Positions 16,227 through 25,129 of a DNA stretch of 64,000 nucleotides are shown piece after piece. The DNA comes from Microbacterium paraoxydans (GTDB lineage Bacteria; Actinomycetota; Actinomycetes; Actinomycetales; Microbacteriaceae). A program made the translations under genes and the position numbers. The DNA lies in NCBI RefSeq assembly GCF_018224615.1, contig NZ_JAGTUK010000001.1, forward strand, positions 992,001 through 1,056,000, in the 5' to 3' direction. Each line of letters opens with the position of its first letter. The stretch's first letter is position 1. The notes below the pieces were generated by a model. That model saw only the letters and a list, made by a program, of their open reading frames with translations, did not search any database and was not told the DNA's origin.

Positions 16227-17750
16227 TCACCCGCGCAGCAGGGCCCGGAGGGTCTGGATGGTGTCGGCCTCGGCGGCGGTCTTGTCGGGTCGGTAGCCCT
16301 TGACCCTGGCGAAGCGCAGCGCGATGCCGCCGGGGTAGCGCGGGGACCGCTGCACGCCGTCGATCGCGATCTCCACCACGAGCTCGGGCCGCAGGAACAC
16401 GGTCGACGCGGTGCGCCGCAGTTCGTGCGCGGGGAACTCCTCGGTCTGCCACCGCAGCAGCGCATCGGTGAGGCCCTTGAACGTCTTGCCCACCATCACG
16501 AACCCGCCCGGATCGCCGAACTCGCCCTCGGGGTCGCGCGCGCCCAGGTGCAGGTTGGAGAGCCAGCCCCGCCGCCGCCCCGAGCCCCACTCCGCGCCGA
16601 GCACCACCAGGTCGAACGTGAGCACGGGCTTCACCTTGACCCACGAGGCCCCACGCCGACCCGCGGCATAGGGGGCATCGACGGCCTTGACCACGACGCC
16701 CTCGTGACCCGCCGCGAGAGCGTCGCGCGACAGGGCCTCCGCCTCCTCGGCGCTGTCGGTGACGACGCCCGGCATGCGCCACGCGCCGGCGACCTCGGCC
16801 AGCACCTCCTGCCGCACCGCGAGCGGCTCGTCGATCAGGTCACGCCCGTCGACGTGCAGCACGTCGAAGAACCAGGGACGCAGCACCAGTTCGCGCGCGG
16901 CGTCGGCCCCGAAGCGCGACATGGTCTCCTGGAACGGTCGCGGGCCGCCGTCCTCGTCGAGCGCGAGAGTCTCGCCGTCGAGGATCACGTCGCGCGCGGG
17001 CAGGCCCCGCACGATCTCGACGATCTCCGGCAGGCGGTGGGTCACGTCGGCCAGGCTGCGCGTGTAGATGCCCACCTCGTCACCGCGCCGGTGCACCTGG
17101 ATGCGGGCGCCGTCGAGCTTGTACTCGACCGAGGCGCGGCCCGTGGTCTCCAGGGCCTCGGTGGGGGTCGCGGCGGTCGCGGCCAGCATCGGCAGCACGG
17201 GCCGCCCGACCCGCAACCCCACCTCCTCGAGCGCGCCGGGCTCGCCGGTGAGGGCGAGGAGCGCGGTCTCGCCGAGGTCGCCCGACAGCATGGCCGCGCG
17301 ACGCACCACGGCCAGCGGCTGCTCGGCGGCCCGCGCGATCGCGTCGAGCAGCACCCCGCTGAGCGCCCCGGTGCGCAGTTCGCCGAGCATCGACCTGGCG
17401 AGGAAATCCCACTCCGCGGCCGTCGCGCGCGAGGCCAGCCCGCGGAGCAGGTCGCTGCGCGCGGACGCCGACCCCGGACCCGCGGCGGCGGCGAGGGCGT
17501 CGAACGCGCGGTCGACCTCGCCGATCGTCAGCGACGGCTCCTCGGCGTGCGCGATCTCGAGCGCCGCGAGCCCGCGCCAGCCCACCCCGAGGCGCCCCTG
17601 CCGCGGAGCTGCGAGCAGCAGGCCGACGAGCGGGGCGAGGTCGCCGGGGCCCGCGGCGCGCAGGAGCCCGGCGATGGCATCGATCTTGGCGAGGCGTGAG
17701 GTCGTGGCCGCGACCGCGTCCGTGGTGGCGACGAGCTCGGAGAGCAGCAT
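16227..17750 (-). CDS. ATP-dependent DNA ligase (LigB-like)
   Basis: A 507-residue ATP-dependent DNA ligase, the same length as mycobacterial LigB. The N-terminal DNA-binding helical domain covers about 1-180. The nucleotidyl-transferase domain starts with the adenylated lysine Lys211 in motif I 'EYKLDGARIQVHRRGD', followed by 'ILDGETLALDEDG' (motif III) and 'HEGVVVKAVDAPYAAGRRG' (motif IV). The oligonucleotide-binding domain closes with 'LRFARVKGYRPDK' (motif VI). It seals nicks in duplex DNA and is normally accessory to the essential NAD-dependent ligase LigA. There is no Ku or polymerase domain nearby, so it is not an NHEJ ligase D. The gene converges with the phosphoribosyltransferase, leaving only 12 bases. 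Confidence 0.92.
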   Translation of the reverse strand: MLLSELVATTDAVAATTSRLAKIDAIAGLLRAAGPGDLAPLVGLLLAAPRQGRLGVGWRGLAALEIAHAEEPSLTIGEVDRAFDALAAAAGPGSASARSDLLRGLASRATAAEWDFLARSMLGELRTGALSGVLLDAIARAAEQPLAVVRRAAMLSGDLGETALLALTGEPGALEEVGLRVGRPVLPMLAATAATPTEALETTGRASVEYKLDGARIQVHRRGDEVGIYTRSLADVTHRLPEIVEIVRGLPARDVILDGETLALDEDGGPRPFQETMSRFGADAARELVLRPWFFDVLHVDGRDLIDEPLAVRQEVLAEVAGAWRMPGVVTDSAEEAEALSRDALAAGHEGVVVKAVDAPYAAGRRGASWVKVKPVLTFDLVVLGAEWGSGRRRGWLSNLHLGARDPEGEFGDPGGFVMVGKTFKGLTDALLRWQTEEFPAHELRRTASTVFLRPELVVEIAIDGVQRSPRYPGGIALRFARVKGYRPDKTAAEADTIQTLRALLRG

Positions 17751-17828
17751 GCGGGCATCATCCCACCGGCCGCCGACACCGGGCAGCCTCTTGACACGCG
17801 GTCGGAGACGCGGCGTGCTCCGGTGCGT

Positions 17829-18599
17829 TCAGCGTCCGCGGAACTCCGGCTTCCGCTTCTCCTGGAACGCGGCGAAGCCCTCGCGGTAGTCGTCGGTGTC
17901 GCACAGCGCGGCCTGGGCGGCGTTCTCCACGTCGATCGAGTCCCACAGGGTCAGGCGCTCGTCGCGGATGCGCGCCACGAGCTCCTTGCTCGCCAGGAAC
18001 GCCGCCGTGGCACCGCGCGCCGCCGCGGCCGCCGCGTCCGTGGTCGCCGCGAGCACCGCGTCGTCGGGGAACACGCGGGAGAACAGGCCGGACTGCACGG
18101 CCTCGGTCCCGCTCATCAGGCGGCCGGTGTAGATGAGGTCGAGCGTCTTGTGCGCGCCGAGCCGGTCCAGGAACAGCGCGTGCCCGCCCGAGTCGAGCGT
18201 GGCGCCCAGGGCCGCGAACGGCGAGCCGATCTTCGCCGACTCCGCGACGTACACCACGTCGGTCGCGATCAGCAGCCCGAGGCCGACGCCCAGGCACGCG
18301 CCGTGCGCCACCGCGAAGGTCGGGGCGGGGAAGCGTGCCATCCGCCGCAGCAGTGGAGTGACGGCGCCGCCGAGGTACCCCCGCACGTCGTCCTCTCGCG
18401 GGTCGACCGCGGAGATGTCGCGCCCCGCGCAGAACGCCCTGCCCTCGCCGCGCAGCACGAGCGCGCGCACCCCCGCCTCCTCCGCGGTGTCGTACGCGGC
18501 GTCCAGCTCGTCCAGTGCGGTCTCGTCGAGCGCGTTGAGCTTCGCCGGGGCGTTCAGCACGACCGTGGCGACGCCGTCGGCGATGGTGAGGTCGATCAT
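17829..18599 (-). CDS. paaG: PaaG: ring-1,2-epoxyphenylacetyl-CoA isomerase
   Basis: A 256-residue crotonase-fold protein, last gene of the paaABCDEG operon. It has the oxyanion-hole 'FCAGRDIS' and 'HGACLGVGLGLL' loops. The residue at position 136 is Asp in 'TLDSGGHALF', matching the catalytic Asp136 of E. coli PaaG; hydratase-type Glu residues are absent at the usual places. This points to isomerisation of the epoxide to the oxepin-CoA (and of cis/trans dehydroadipyl-CoA) rather than hydration. It starts 13 bases after paaE, with a GGGAGG site. The neighbour paa genes and the Asp136 motif together make PaaG rather than PaaF the right call. Confidence 0.88.
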   Translation of the reverse strand: MIDLTIADGVATVVLNAPAKLNALDETALDELDAAYDTAEEAGVRALVLRGEGRAFCAGRDISAVDPREDDVRGYLGGAVTPLLRRMARFPAPTFAVAHGACLGVGLGLLIATDVVYVAESAKIGSPFAALGATLDSGGHALFLDRLGAHKTLDLIYTGRLMSGTEAVQSGLFSRVFPDDAVLAATTDAAAAAARGATAAFLASKELVARIRDERLTLWDSIDVENAAQAALCDTDDYREGFAAFQEKRKPEFRGR

Positions 18600-18612
18600 C
18601 GTGGCCTCCCGG

Positions 18613-19776
18613 TCACACGTCGTAGTCGACGACCAGGCGATCGCTGGTCGGGTGGGACTGGCACGTGAGCACGTAGCCGCGCTCCAGCTCGTCCGGCTCC
18701 AGGGCGTAGTTCTCCGTCATCGTGACGCTGCCCTCGATCACGCGCGCCCGGCACGTGCCGCACACGCCGCCCGCGCACGCGAACGGCGCGTCCGGCCGCA
18801 CCCGCAGCGCCGCGTTCAGCACCGACTCCCGCGCCGCGACCGGGCTCTCCACGCTCGACGAGACGCCGTCCAGGTTCACCTCGATCCGCACGGTCTTCTC
18901 GCCGGCGCTCACCGTCACGGGGCGGGCCTGGCGCACCGGCTCCTCGCCCGTCGTGAACAGCTCGAAGCGCACGTGCTCGCGCGGCACGCCCACGTCGGCC
19001 AGCACCGCGCGGCACAGGTCGACCAGCGCGAGCGGACCGCACAGGAACCACTCGTCCACGTCGGCCGGGTCGATCAGCGAGCCCAGGATCGTCCGCAGCT
19101 TCGGCTCGTCGAGGCGCCCCGACAGGACGGGGGCCGTGCGCTGCTCGCGCGACAGCACGTGGTGCAGCGTGAGGCGCGTGGGATAGCGGTCCTTGAGGTC
19201 GGCGAGGTCCTCCAGGAACATCACGTCGAGGGTCGAGCGGTTCGTGAACAGCAGCGTGAACCGCGAGGTCTCCGACCGCGACAGCACGGTATGCGCGAGC
19301 GCCATGAGCGGCGTGATGCCCGAACCCGCCGCGATGCCCACCACGTGCTTCCGGTCGAGGCCGTCGAGCCCCGAGGTGAAGGTGCCCTGCGGGCTCATCA
19401 CGTCGATGCGGAACCCCGGGTGCAGCCCGGTCTGAGCCCACGTGGAGAACACGCCGCCCTCGTCGCGCTTGACCGCCACGCTGAGCCGCGTCGGTGCGCC
19501 GTCGCTGCGGTGCTCCGGCGCGCGGCACAGGGAGTACGACCGGCGCACCTCGACGCCGTCGAGCGTCGTGCGCAGCGCCACGTACTGCCCCGGAAGGTGG
19601 TCGTAGTCGTCGGCGAGCTCGGGCGGCACCGTGAACGTGACCTCGACCGAGTCCTCCGTGAGCGGTCGCACGTCCTCGACCGTGAGCGTGTGGAAGCGGG
19701 CACGCGAGCGCTCGGACGCCCGAGGCGCGGCGGCGGGGACGGGGGCGGTGGCCCGGACGGGCGAGAACAGCGACAT
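18613..19776 (-). CDS. paaE: PaaE: phenylacetyl-CoA epoxidase reductase
   Basis: A 387-residue reductase that carries electrons from NADPH to the PaaAC epoxidase. It reads from N to C: an FAD-binding barrel ('RRSYSLCR', about 96-103), an NAD(P)-binding domain ('IAAGSGITPLMALAH', about 151-165, and 'EWFLCGPLALVD'), and a C-terminal plant-type [2Fe-2S] ferredoxin domain. The cluster cysteines are in 'FACAGGVCGTCRARV', with a fourth in 'VLTCQSHP'. The length agrees with E. coli PaaE (356) plus a short extra N-terminus. The ATG at 19776 overlaps the paaD stop as TGATG, so the two are translationally coupled. Confidence 0.95.
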   Translation of the reverse strand: MSLFSPVRATAPVPAAAPRASERSRARFHTLTVEDVRPLTEDSVEVTFTVPPELADDYDHLPGQYVALRTTLDGVEVRRSYSLCRAPEHRSDGAPTRLSVAVKRDEGGVFSTWAQTGLHPGFRIDVMSPQGTFTSGLDGLDRKHVVGIAAGSGITPLMALAHTVLSRSETSRFTLLFTNRSTLDVMFLEDLADLKDRYPTRLTLHHVLSREQRTAPVLSGRLDEPKLRTILGSLIDPADVDEWFLCGPLALVDLCRAVLADVGVPREHVRFELFTTGEEPVRQARPVTVSAGEKTVRIEVNLDGVSSSVESPVAARESVLNAALRVRPDAPFACAGGVCGTCRARVIEGSVTMTENYALEPDELERGYVLTCQSHPTSDRLVVDYDV

Positions 19777-20279
19777 CAGTGCACCTTGAAGTGGTCGAAC
19801 GGCTCGAGACAGGCACGGCACTCGAACAGCGCCTTGCACGACGTGGAGCCGAAGCGCGACACCTCCCGCGTGTCGAGCGAGCCGCAGCGCGGGCAGCGCA
19901 CGCTCAGCGCGAGGCGGATCGGACCGGACGATACCGCCGCACGACCGCTCGGCGGGGCGATGCCGTACGCACGGAGCTTCTGCTTCCCCTCCTCCGACAT
20001 CCAGTCGGTCGTCCACGCGGGAGACAGCACGAGCCGCACCTCGACGTCGGCGAAACCCGCGGCCGTCAACGCCAGCACCACGTCGTCACGGATCGTGTCC
20101 ATGGCCGGGCAGCCGCTGTAGGTGGGGGTGATGTCGACGCGCACGGCCGCACCGTCCACCTCGACCGCCCGCAGCACCCCGAGGTCCTCGATCGTCAGCA
20201 CCGGCACCTCGGGGTCGGGCACGGCCGCCGCGATCCGCCAGGCACGCGCTCTGGTGTCGGCGGTCGTCCCGGTCACCAT
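19776..20279 (-). CDS. paaD: PaaD: Fe-S assembly factor for the epoxidase
   Basis: A 167-residue protein with an N-terminal DUF59/MIP18 domain ('AAAVPDPEVPVLTIEDLGVL', 'YSGCPAMDTI', so the reactive Cys is conserved) and a C-terminal cysteine-rich element. That element has two CxxC pairs about 22 residues apart ('CPRCGS' and 'CRAC', plus 'SCKALFEC' between) for a metal or Fe-S cluster. PaaD is needed for maturation of the phenylacetyl-CoA epoxidase but is not part of the catalytic core. The start at 20279 overlaps the end of paaC by 7 bases; the stop overlaps the paaE start by one base. Confidence 0.92.
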   Translation of the reverse strand: MVTGTTADTRARAWRIAAAVPDPEVPVLTIEDLGVLRAVEVDGAAVRVDITPTYSGCPAMDTIRDDVVLALTAAGFADVEVRLVLSPAWTTDWMSEEGKQKLRAYGIAPPSGRAAVSSGPIRLALSVRCPRCGSLDTREVSRFGSTSCKALFECRACLEPFDHFKVH

Positions 20280-21091
20280 GACGCTCCCGGGTGACGTCGC
20301 GCCAGCACCTGCATCTCTGCGAGCAGGTGGCCCAGGGGAGTCGCGTGCGCACCGCGGCGCCCGCCCGCCGACGACGCCGCGACCGCCGGCACCTCCAGCT
20401 CGGCCTCCGCGAACACGGTGTCGACCACGGCGTCGAAGCCGGCGCGCAGGCTCGAGGGGCGCACGGCGGCGTCGCCCAGCCGGTCGATCAGCGGCTCGTC
20501 GCGGAACAGCTCGTCCACGTACGGCCAGACGTCGGTGAGGGCGCGGATCATGCGGGCGCGCGACTCGTCCGTCCCGCCCGCCAGACGCAGCACCCACTGC
20601 ACGGCGTGGTCGCGGTGGTAGTCGACCTCCTTGAGCGCCTTCTCCGCGATCGCTGCGAACGTCGGCTCCGAGCTGCCGCGCAGGGCGCCGTACAGCTCCA
20701 CGAGGTAGGTGGACACGACGAACTGCCGCGCGATGGTCTGGGCGAAGTCGCCGTTGGGCTGCTCCACGATCCAGGCGCTGCGGAACTCCGGCTCGTCGCG
20801 GAAGTACGCCAGGTCGTCCTCGGAGCGGCCGTCCCAGGTCCCGGCGAAGTGCAGGAACGAGCGGGCGTGCCCGAGCAGGTCGAGCGCGATGTTGCCCAGC
20901 GCCACATCCTCCTCCAGCTCCGGGGCGCGGGAGATCCATGCGCCGAGCTGCTGCGACAGGATCAGCGCGTCGTCGCCCAGCCACAGCGCGTACTCGGCGA
21001 GGTCGGCGCTCGCCGCGGTGGTGCCCGCCCCGGCGAGCTCGGCGCTCAGCCGCAGCTCGTCGACCGAGACGTCTCCGTGCACGTCGCTCAC
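20273..21091 (-). CDS. paaC: PaaC: structural subunit of phenylacetyl-CoA epoxidase
   Basis: A 272-residue ferritin-like four-helix protein, the non-catalytic partner of PaaA. Motifs such as 'LGDDALILSQQLGAWISRAPELEEDVALGNIALDLLGHA' in pattern and 'EVDYHRDHAVQWVLRLAGGT' are typical of PaaC. The diiron ligand set is incomplete compared with PaaA, as known for PaaC. It uses a GTG start at 21091 that overlaps the paaB stop as GTGA, which fixes the start by translational coupling. Length is close to E. coli PaaC (248). Confidence 0.93.
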   Translation of the reverse strand: MSDVHGDVSVDELRLSAELAGAGTTAASADLAEYALWLGDDALILSQQLGAWISRAPELEEDVALGNIALDLLGHARSFLHFAGTWDGRSEDDLAYFRDEPEFRSAWIVEQPNGDFAQTIARQFVVSTYLVELYGALRGSSEPTFAAIAEKALKEVDYHRDHAVQWVLRLAGGTDESRARMIRALTDVWPYVDELFRDEPLIDRLGDAAVRPSSLRAGFDAVVDTVFAEAELEVPAVAASSAGGRRGAHATPLGHLLAEMQVLARRHPGASW

Positions 21092-21393
21092 AGGTGCGGC
21101 ACCCCCTCGGAGGCGGTGTAGTACACCGCGTGCCGGTAGTTCTTGCCGGCGGGGCTCTCGAAATAGGCGCCCTTCGCGTCGGGGTCGCTCGTGGTGATGG
21201 CGTCGGCGGGTACGGCCCAGATCGAGACGCCTTCGCCGCGACGGGTGTAGAGGTCGCGGGCGTTGCGGATGGCCATGTCGGCGTCGGGGGCGTGCAGCGA
21301 GCCGACGTGCACGTGGCTGAGCCCGCGGTTGGCGCGCACGAAGATCTCCCACAGCGGCCAGGGTTCGCGCTCGTCGGCGCCCGGAGTCGCCAT
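21088..21393 (-). CDS. paaB: PaaB: phenylacetyl-CoA epoxidase bridging subunit
   Basis: A 101-residue protein matching the short PaaB family. Key features are 'WPLWEIFVRANRGLSHVHVGSL' in pattern, with the 'HVGSLHAPDADMAIRNARDLYTRR' helix, and 'SIWAVPADAI'. PaaB bridges PaaAC dimers and is needed to pass electrons from PaaE. The ATG at 21393 overlaps the paaA stop as TGATG. E. coli PaaB has 95 residues, so the length is right. Confidence 0.95.
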   Translation of the reverse strand: MATPGADEREPWPLWEIFVRANRGLSHVHVGSLHAPDADMAIRNARDLYTRRGEGVSIWAVPADAITTSDPDAKGAYFESPAGKNYRHAVYYTASEGVPHL

Positions 21394-22370
21394 CACGCCA
21401 CCGCCCTGGTCTTGAGGGCCTGCTTGCGAGCGTACTCGGCGGCGGCCTCCCGCACCCAGGCCCCCTCCTCGTGCGCGGTGCGACGGCGTTCGAGCCGCTC
21501 CGCGTTGCACGGGCCGTTGCCGCGCAGCACCTGGAAGAACTCGTCCCAGTCGATCTCGCCCATCTCGTAGCGGCCGGTCTCCTCGTCGAAGCGCAGGTCG
21601 GGGTCGGGCAGCGTGACGCCGAGGATCTCCGCCTGCGGCACGAGCATGCTCACGAAGCGCTGACGCAGCTCGTCGTTCGAGAAGCGCTTGATCTTCCAGG
21701 CCATCGACTGCGCGGAGTTGGGGGACTGGTCGTCGGGCGGGCCGAACATCGCCAGGCTCGGCCAGTACCAGCGGTCCACCGCGTCCTGCGCCATCCGCCG
21801 CTGCTCCTCGGTGCCGCGCATGAGCGTGAGCAGGATCTCGAAGCCCTGTCGCTGGTGGAACGACTCCTCCTTGCAGATGCGCACCATCGCGCGACCGTAG
21901 GGGCCGTACGACGCGCGGCACAGCGGCACCTGGTTGCAGATCGCCGCGCCGTCGACCAGCCAGCCGATCGCGCCCATGTCGGCCCAGGTCGGGGTGGGGT
22001 AGTTGAAGATCGAGGAGTACTTGGCCTTGCCGCTGATGAGCTGGTCCATCATCTCGTCGCGCGTGATGCCGAGCGTCTGGGCGGCGGAGTAGAGGTAGAG
22101 CCCGTGGCCGGCCTCGTCCTGCACCTTCGCCATCAGGATCGCCTTGCGCTTGAGGCTGGGCGCGCGCGTGATCCAGTTGCCCTCGGGCTGCATGCCGATG
22201 ATCTCGGAGTGCGCGTGCTGGGAGATCTGGCGGATCAGCGTCTTGCGGTACGCCTCCGGCATCCAGTCGCGGGGTTCGATGCGTTGCTCGTTCGCGATGA
22301 GCTCGTCGAACAGGCGCTCCTCGTCGGTGGTCTCGCCGCCCACCAGGGACAGGTCTGCGGGACTGGTCAT
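21393..22370 (-). CDS. paaA: PaaA: catalytic diiron subunit of phenylacetyl-CoA epoxidase
   Basis: A 325-residue catalytic subunit of the ring 1,2-phenylacetyl-CoA epoxidase (EC 1.14.13.149). The two iron-binding pairs of the ferritin-like fold are visible in '[12 protein letters not shown]' (ExxH) and '[16 protein letters not shown]' (ExxH). '[21 protein letters not shown]' is a family signature. The ATG at 22370 is chosen because GAGGAG stands six bases upstream; a GTG at 22394 would add eight residues but has no ribosome site. It is the first gene of the operon and has a PaaR-type operator 30 bases upstream, so it should be induced by phenylacetyl-CoA. Confidence 0.95.
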   Translation of the reverse strand: MTSPADLSLVGGETTDEERLFDELIANEQRIEPRDWMPEAYRKTLIRQISQHAHSEIIGMQPEGNWITRAPSLKRKAILMAKVQDEAGHGLYLYSAAQTLGITRDEMMDQLISGKAKYSSIFNYPTPTWADMGAIGWLVDGAAICNQVPLCRASYGPYGRAMVRICKEESFHQRQGFEILLTLMRGTEEQRRMAQDAVDRWYWPSLAMFGPPDDQSPNSAQSMAWKIKRFSNDELRQRFVSMLVPQAEILGVTLPDPDLRFDEETGRYEMGEIDWDEFFQVLRGNGPCNAERLERRRTAHEEGAWVREAAAEYARKQALKTRAVA

Positions 22371-22399
22371 CGTCGACTCCTCGGCTCCGGTCACTCTTT

Positions 22400-22421
22400 A
22401 CTGACCGATCGTTAGGTAATT
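22400..22421. promoter_or_regulatory. PaaR-type operator before paaA
   Basis: A 22-base site made of half-site ACTGACCG, centre ATCGTT and half-site AGGTAATT. Nearly the same 22 bases stand before paaI (37950), paaJ (45490) and the MHS transporter (46929, inverted). It begins 30 bases upstream of the paaA start. The ACTGACCG...CGGTCAGT type of palindrome is, from memory, that of TetR-family PaaR repressors; the gene at 39872 is the candidate. Confidence 0.85.
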
Positions 22422-22467
22422 CTGACACAGGGGACGACGGTATTCAAGGAGCCGGCACCGGCGGCGG

Positions 22468-22887
22468 TCAGTGCGAGCGGGAGATCAGGGCGAGCAGCGC
22501 CCGTCCGTAGGCCTCGGCGGGGTCGGGGTGCTCGAACGCCAGCGTCTCGCCCGCGATCTCGATCTCCACGCGGAACGTGTCCGGCAGGCGCACGAGGGAG
22601 CGGAACGTGCCGCGCAGCAGCTCGCGCAACTGGCCCTCGCGCGGCAGCCACACCGCGTCGGCCAGGGTGACCGCATCGAGCGCCCACTCCGTGGTGCCGT
22701 TGAACGCCAAGTCGGTGCCGCTCGGGGTCTGCCTGGCCTCGATGGTCATGGCGCTCACGGTGAACACGTCCGCCTCGGCCTCCAGCTCGACGTCGTCGGG
22801 GAGGTCGAGCTGGAAGCGGTCGCCCTCCGCGGGGTGCCAGGTGAGTCCCGCGTCGCGCAGGGAGACGGCGAGTTCGCGCGTGATCAT
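22468..22887 (-). CDS. Conserved hypothetical protein, 139 aa
   Basis: A 139-residue soluble protein of a small actinobacterial family that I recognise only loosely. Its start, 'MITRELAVSLRDAGLTWHPAEGDRF', followed by acidic beta-strands and 'TTEWALDAVTLADAVWLPREGQLRELL', recalls proteins often labelled, probably wrongly, as pilus assembly CpaE. There are no membrane helices, nucleotide-binding motifs or cysteines. It is divergent from recQ and lies upstream of paaA on the same strand, with the PaaR box between them, so it is likely outside the paa regulon. Function unknown. Confidence 0.6.
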   Translation of the reverse strand: MITRELAVSLRDAGLTWHPAEGDRFQLDLPDDVELEAEADVFTVSAMTIEARQTPSGTDLAFNGTTEWALDAVTLADAVWLPREGQLRELLRGTFRSLVRLPDTFRVEIEIAGETLAFEHPDPAEAYGRALLALISRSH

Positions 22888-22977
22888 CCCTCCACGCTAG
22901 GGGACGCGTCGGGCGCGGTCCCCGGATCGCGGGCCTCCGGGCGGGCGCTGTCGGCGGGGTGGGGCAGAGTGGGACGC

Positions 22978-25101
22978 ATGACCTCCACGCCCTCCGACTC
23001 CACCCGCGTGGCCGCGCGCGCCGCCCTCGCCGAGCTGGTCGGACGGCCCGACGCCGACTTCCACGAGGGTCAGTTCGAAGCCATCGAGGCGCTGGTCGAC
23101 GGTCGCCGGCGCGCGCTCGTGGTGCAGCGCACGGGGTGGGGCAAGTCGGCGGTGTACTTCGTGGCCACGCTGCTGCGGCGGCGAGAGGGCGCGGGGCCCA
23201 CCGTGCTGGTGTCGCCGCTTCTGGCCCTCATGCGCGACCAGATCGCCGCGGCGGAGCGGGCCGGAGTGCGCGCGGTCGCGATCAACTCCACCAACGCGCA
23301 CGAGTGGGCGCAGGTGCTGGAGCAGCTCGCGCGCGACGAGGTCGACGTGCTGCTGGTGTCGCCGGAGCGGCTGAACAACCCGTCCTTCCGGGAGGAGCAG
23401 CTGCCCGCGCTCATCGATCGGCTGGGCATGCTCGTGGTCGACGAGGCACACTGCATCAGCGACTGGGGCCACGACTTCCGGCCCGACTACCGCCGCCTGC
23501 GCGACCTCATCGCCCGCATGCCCGCCGACGTGCCGGTGCTGGCGACCACGGCGACCGCGAACAGCCGGGTCGTGGCCGACGTCGCCGAGCAGCTCGGGGC
23601 CCTCACGCCCGACGGGGAGCCCGGTGCCGCGCCCGTGCTCACGATCCGCGGACCCCTCGCACGCGCCTCGCTGCGACTGGGGGTGCTGCGCCTGCGCGAC
23701 TCGGCGAGCCGCCTGGCGTGGCTGCTCAGTCATCTCGACGACCTCCCCGGCTCGGGCATCATCTACACGCTCACGGTGGCCGCGGCGGTCGACACGGCGC
23801 GGCTGCTGCGCGACCACGGGCACGAGGTGCGCGCGTACACGGGGCAGACCGACGCCGAGGAGCGCGAGGAGTCGGAGGGCATGCTCCAGCGCAACGAGGT
23901 GAAGGCCCTGGTGGCCACGAGCGCCCTGGGCATGGGCTTCGACAAGCCCGACCTCGGTTTCGTGGTGCACCTGGGCGCCCCGTCGTCTCCGGTCGCGTAT
24001 TACCAGCAGGTCGGTCGTGCGGGCCGTGCGAGCGACAGCGCCGACGTGCTGCTGCTGCCCGGCGTGGAGGACCGCGACATCTGGCACTACTTCGCCACGG
24101 CATCGATGCCCGACCGCGAGCGGGCCGAACGCGTGATCGCCGCCCTGAGTGACACCCCGCTGTCGACCCCGGCGCTCGAAGCCCTGGTCGACATCCGCCG
24201 CACGCCGCTCGAACTGCTGCTGAAGGTGCTCGACGTCGACGGTGCGGTGCGCCGCGTGCAGGGCGGGTGGATCGCGACGGGCGCGCCCTGGACGTACGAC
24301 GCGGAGCGCTACGAGCGCATCGCGGGGGAGCGGCGGGCGGAGCAGCAGCACATGCTCGACTACGAGCAGACGGACGGCTGCCGGATGGAGTTCCTGCAGC
24401 GCACGCTCGACGACGAGACCGCGGCCCCGTGCGGCCGGTGCGACAACTGTGCGGGCGTGTGGTTCCCGACCGAGGTGGGAGCGGGGGCCAGCGCGCAGGC
24501 GTCCCAGGCGCTCGATCGGGTGGGCGTGCCGATCGAGCCGCGGCGCGCGTGGCCGACGGGTGCGGATCGGCTCGACGTCCCGGTGCGCGGTCGTATCCCC
24601 GCGGAGGAGCAGGCGGCCGAGGGGCGCGCGCTGGCCCGGCTCACCGACCTGGGCTGGGGCGGGACGCTTCGCGAGACGTTCGCGGCCGGTGCCGCCGACG
24701 CCCCCGTGTCGCCGCAGGTGCTGCAAGCGTGCGTGCGCGTGCTGGCCGGATGGGGCTGGGCCGAGCGCCCGGTCGCGGTCGTGGCGATGCCGTCGCGCTC
24801 CCGCCCGCAACTGGTCGAGTCCCTGGCGCGCGGCCTCGCCGAGGTGGGGCGGCTGCCGTATCTCGGGGCGCTCGCGCCGCGCGACGGCGGCCCGTCCGGG
24901 CAGCCGGGAGGCAACAGCGTGTTCCGGCTCGCGGGGCTGTGGGGCCGCCTCGACGCCGCCCACCTGGAGGTGCCGTCGGGCCCCGTGCTGCTCGTGGACG
25001 ACCTGGTCGACAGCCGGTGGACCATGACGGTCGCCGCGCGGGAGCTCCGACGCGCGGGGGCGACGGCCGTCCTACCGTTCGCTCTGGCGCTGCGCGGCTG
25101 A
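22978..25101 (+). CDS. recQ: RecQ-family DNA helicase with C-terminal PRTase-like domain
   Basis: A 707-residue superfamily 2 helicase that unwinds DNA 3'-5' during repair. The N-terminal RecA lobe has the Walker A 'QRTGWGKSAVYF' (Lys56), 'LLALMRDQI', DEAH box 'VVDEAHCISDWGHDFRPDY' and 'LATTAT' (motif III). The second lobe has 'YTGQTDAEERE', 'ALVATSALGMGFDKPDL' and 'YYQQVGRAGRA' (motif VI). A zinc-binding set follows ('GCRMEF', 'CGRCDNCAG'). Instead of an HRDC domain, the last 200 residues end in a phosphoribosyltransferase-like element, 'VLLVDDLVDSRWTMTVA', resembling a PRPP loop. The start at 22978 is set by the helicase homology; a longer in-frame ORF upstream has no homology. Function of the tail is unknown. 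Confidence 0.9.
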   Translation: MTSTPSDSTRVAARAALAELVGRPDADFHEGQFEAIEALVDGRRRALVVQRTGWGKSAVYFVATLLRRREGAGPTVLVSPLLALMRDQIAAAERAGVRAVAINSTNAHEWAQVLEQLARDEVDVLLVSPERLNNPSFREEQLPALIDRLGMLVVDEAHCISDWGHDFRPDYRRLRDLIARMPADVPVLATTATANSRVVADVAEQLGALTPDGEPGAAPVLTIRGPLARASLRLGVLRLRDSASRLAWLLSHLDDLPGSGIIYTLTVAAAVDTARLLRDHGHEVRAYTGQTDAEEREESEGMLQRNEVKALVATSALGMGFDKPDLGFVVHLGAPSSPVAYYQQVGRAGRASDSADVLLLPGVEDRDIWHYFATASMPDRERAERVIAALSDTPLSTPALEALVDIRRTPLELLLKVLDVDGAVRRVQGGWIATGAPWTYDAERYERIAGERRAEQQHMLDYEQTDGCRMEFLQRTLDDETAAPCGRCDNCAGVWFPTEVGAGASAQASQALDRVGVPIEPRRAWPTGADRLDVPVRGRIPAEEQAAEGRALARLTDLGWGGTLRETFAAGAADAPVSPQVLQACVRVLAGWGWAERPVAVVAMPSRSRPQLVESLARGLAEVGRLPYLGALAPRDGGPSGQPGGNSVFRLAGLWGRLDAAHLEVPSGPVLLVDDLVDSRWTMTVAARELRRAGATAVLPFALALRG

Positions 25102-25129
25102 GCGGGGCGGACGGCGCGTCGCCCGCGGG

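Noticed and set aside
16227..17750. The DNA ligase as part of an NHEJ system
   Set aside because: No Ku, primase/polymerase or nuclease domain is present in the gene or nearby; length and layout fit LigB.
22468..22887. Pilus assembly protein CpaE
   Set aside because: The label is common in databases for this kind of protein, but the 139-residue protein lacks the P-loop and receiver domains of CpaE.
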